NCBI GenBank assembly: GCA_964505215.1
Contig: CAZDGU010000003.1
Span: forward strand, 186,001-250,000
From: Gracilimonas sp964505215
GTDB taxonomy: Bacteria; Bacteroidota; Rhodothermia; Balneolales; Balneolaceae
Length of the DNA stretch: 64,000 nucleotides
Reading direction: 5' to 3'
The first letter of the stretch is position 1; each line of letters begins with the position of its first letter. Below, piece by piece: positions 62,883 to 64,000 of this stretch. The notes below the pieces were generated by a model. The model saw only the letters and a list, made by a program, of their open reading frames with translations. It ran no database searches and was not told where the DNA came from. Both the position numbers and the translations under genes were made by a program.

Positions 62883-64000
62883 ATGGTTCATTATTCAAGA
62901 TCAATTTCAGAAAAATGCAGTTTGCTTAGGAAAATTACATGTTTGTTGTTGCTGATAGTATTTGGCTGTACGCTAAAAGTGTATGCGCTGGATATTTTGG
63001 AGAATGAAGCTGCCGCTGCGCATATTCAATCGGATACGGCTTATGTAAATCAGTTACTGGAAGAGGCACAAGAGAATTCACAAAGCGGAGAGTATGGAAA
63101 AGCTAAGCAATTAATAGCTGAAGCCGACAGTATTTCCAGAGCGTTAAATTACAGTGAAGGCATTCAAAGAGCTATTGCAGATCTCGCCGATATTCAGGTT
63201 GACCAGGCTGAATATCAGAAAGCAGTAATTTTACTGGAAGATGCCGTTGCAAAATATCCCAACAGCAGCCGGATGTTTGAATTCTATAATTTGCTTGGTG
63301 CTGCTTATGCAAATCTATCCAGGTTCCAAGAAGGGGTTAAAAATTTTGAAAAAGCTTTGGAGTATCTCAGTCAGATTCCCGAAGACGAACAAGCTCTTGC
63401 AAAGATAAAAGTTTTTCACAATCTGGGAACTATTTATTTTGATTTGGGAGAAAATGTTCAGTCGTTCAAAAACTTTTTAGATGCCATTGAAAGCGCTAAA
63501 GCTGTTAACGACACCTCCATGCTTATTTTGTCGTACAATAATTTGGGCTTGGCGTACAACGATACGGATGATTTTAAGAAGGCAGAGTATTATTTGATAA
63601 AATCATTGGAGCTGGCCGAGTTGAAGGGAGATCCTATTAATAGATTTAGAGCAATCTCAAATTTAGCTACTGTGTACAGCAATCAGGGAAAGTATGAAAA
63701 AGCTGATGAGTTTTATGACAAGGCAGAAGAACTTCACACTAAACTAAGGCCTGATGTGCCGCCCGTTATTATTATGCATGGCAAGGGAAACAATTTAGCA
63801 AAAATGGGGAGATATGAGGAGGCAGAAAAGCTGTTGTTGCAGTCGTTAGCTATTACAGAAGAAATGGGTATAGCAGAAGGAAGCTATTACAATCATCATG
63901 TTTTAGGGGCGATGTTTATGGAGAGTGGAAATCAGAACAAAGCGATTTTTCATTTAGCTAAAGCGGCTGATTTTGCAAAGCAGATAGGCAATAATAATCA
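62883..64000 (+). CDS. Tetratricopeptide-repeat protein, partial
   Basis: An ATG at 62883, just after the OsmC terminator, opens a frame that stays open to the window edge (372 codons). It begins with a basic stretch and a hydrophobic signal segment (about 18-37, ending KVYALD). TPR units then follow from about residue 55, with NLGTIYFDLGE, YNNLGLAYNDTDDFKKAEYY and NLATVYSNQGKYEKADEFYD. Bacteroidota proteins of this layout commonly end in a membrane helix and a histidine kinase or LuxR domain, so this may be a sensor, but the C-terminus lies outside. An upstream promoter must overlap the OsmC terminator. Confidence 0.85.
   Translation, partial: MVHYSRSISEKCSLLRKITCLLLLIVFGCTLKVYALDILENEAAAAHIQSDTAYVNQLLEEAQENSQSGEYGKAKQLIAEADSISRALNYSEGIQRAIADLADIQVDQAEYQKAVILLEDAVAKYPNSSRMFEFYNLLGAAYANLSRFQEGVKNFEKALEYLSQIPEDEQALAKIKVFHNLGTIYFDLGENVQSFKNFLDAIESAKAVNDTSMLILSYNNLGLAYNDTDDFKKAEYYLIKSLELAELKGDPINRFRAISNLATVYSNQGKYEKADEFYDKAEELHTKLRPDVPPVIIMHGKGNNLAKMGRYEEAEKLLLQSLAITEEMGIAEGSYYNHHVLGAMFMESGNQNKAIFHLAKAADFAKQIGNNN

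Overview
The window looks like a chromosomal segment of a Gram-negative marine bacterium of the Balneolota/Bacteroidota type. The evidence is a SusC/SusD pair with an STN domain driven by an ECF sigma/FecR pair, a second TonB-linked receptor with a carboxypeptidase-like regulatory domain, many lipoprotein signal peptides, a two-component kinase with a beta-propeller sensor, a 58-residue histone H1-like protein, an alternative GlmU-like nucleotidyltransferase beside glmS, weak Shine-Dalgarno sequences and a TAnnTTTG-type promoter before the tRNA. A Balneolaceae-like genome (Balneola, Gracilimonas or relatives) is my best guess; this is inference from gene content only.

Layout. 1-3.7 kb: end of an Hpt-domain gene, a tiny membrane ORF, glmS, and a divergent GlmU-like gene (amino-sugar nucleotide supply). 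3.7-13 kb: NlpC/P60 hydrolase, then a minus-strand block of SusD, SusC, FecR anti-sigma and ECF sigma (a regulated outer-membrane uptake unit), then a second NlpC/P60 lipoprotein. 13-17 kb: pdxJ, a GntR regulator with a probable homopolymer frameshift at its start, a UPF1-like helicase and tRNA-Gly(GCC). 17-17.8 kb: a repeat-rich, gene-free patch with a degenerate tRNA-Gly copy. 17.8-26.6 kb: SIMPL protein, TonB-dependent receptor, grpE-dnaJ, fatty-acid desaturase, saccharopine-dehydrogenase-like reductase and a cold-shock protein. 27-35 kb: a two-DxG aspartyl protease with PDZ, an S10 carboxypeptidase, a TolB-like propeller lipoprotein, a coiled-coil lipoprotein, an SGNH hydrolase, an AhpD-like protein and an SDR epimerase.

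35-43.8 kb: UMF1-type transporter, histone H1-like gene, two PH-domain membrane proteins (YdbS/YdbT), a PAS histidine kinase, ettA and a ZIP transporter. 44-50.7 kb: hybrid propeller histidine kinase, LuxR-type response regulator, a strange Tyr-rich/Ser-Arg-Gly-repeat lipoprotein and a beta-barrel protein, all on the plus strand. 51-64 kb: CorA, an OmpA-family lipoprotein, the tesA/ybbA/ybbP-like cluster, a YeiH exporter with its LysR regulator, a second ZIP protein with altered motifs, an M3 peptidase lipoprotein, an OsmC protein and the 5' part of a TPR protein that runs off the window.

Most of the window is ordinary core genome. The items most worth a second look are the kinase-regulator-lipoprotein-barrel set at 44-50.7 kb, the start of the GntR gene, the tRNA-Gly remnant and repeat patch, two dispersed intergenic repeat modules seen at 17 kb and 51 kb, and two very short ORFs. 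I see no phage, transposase, CRISPR array or recognised defence system.
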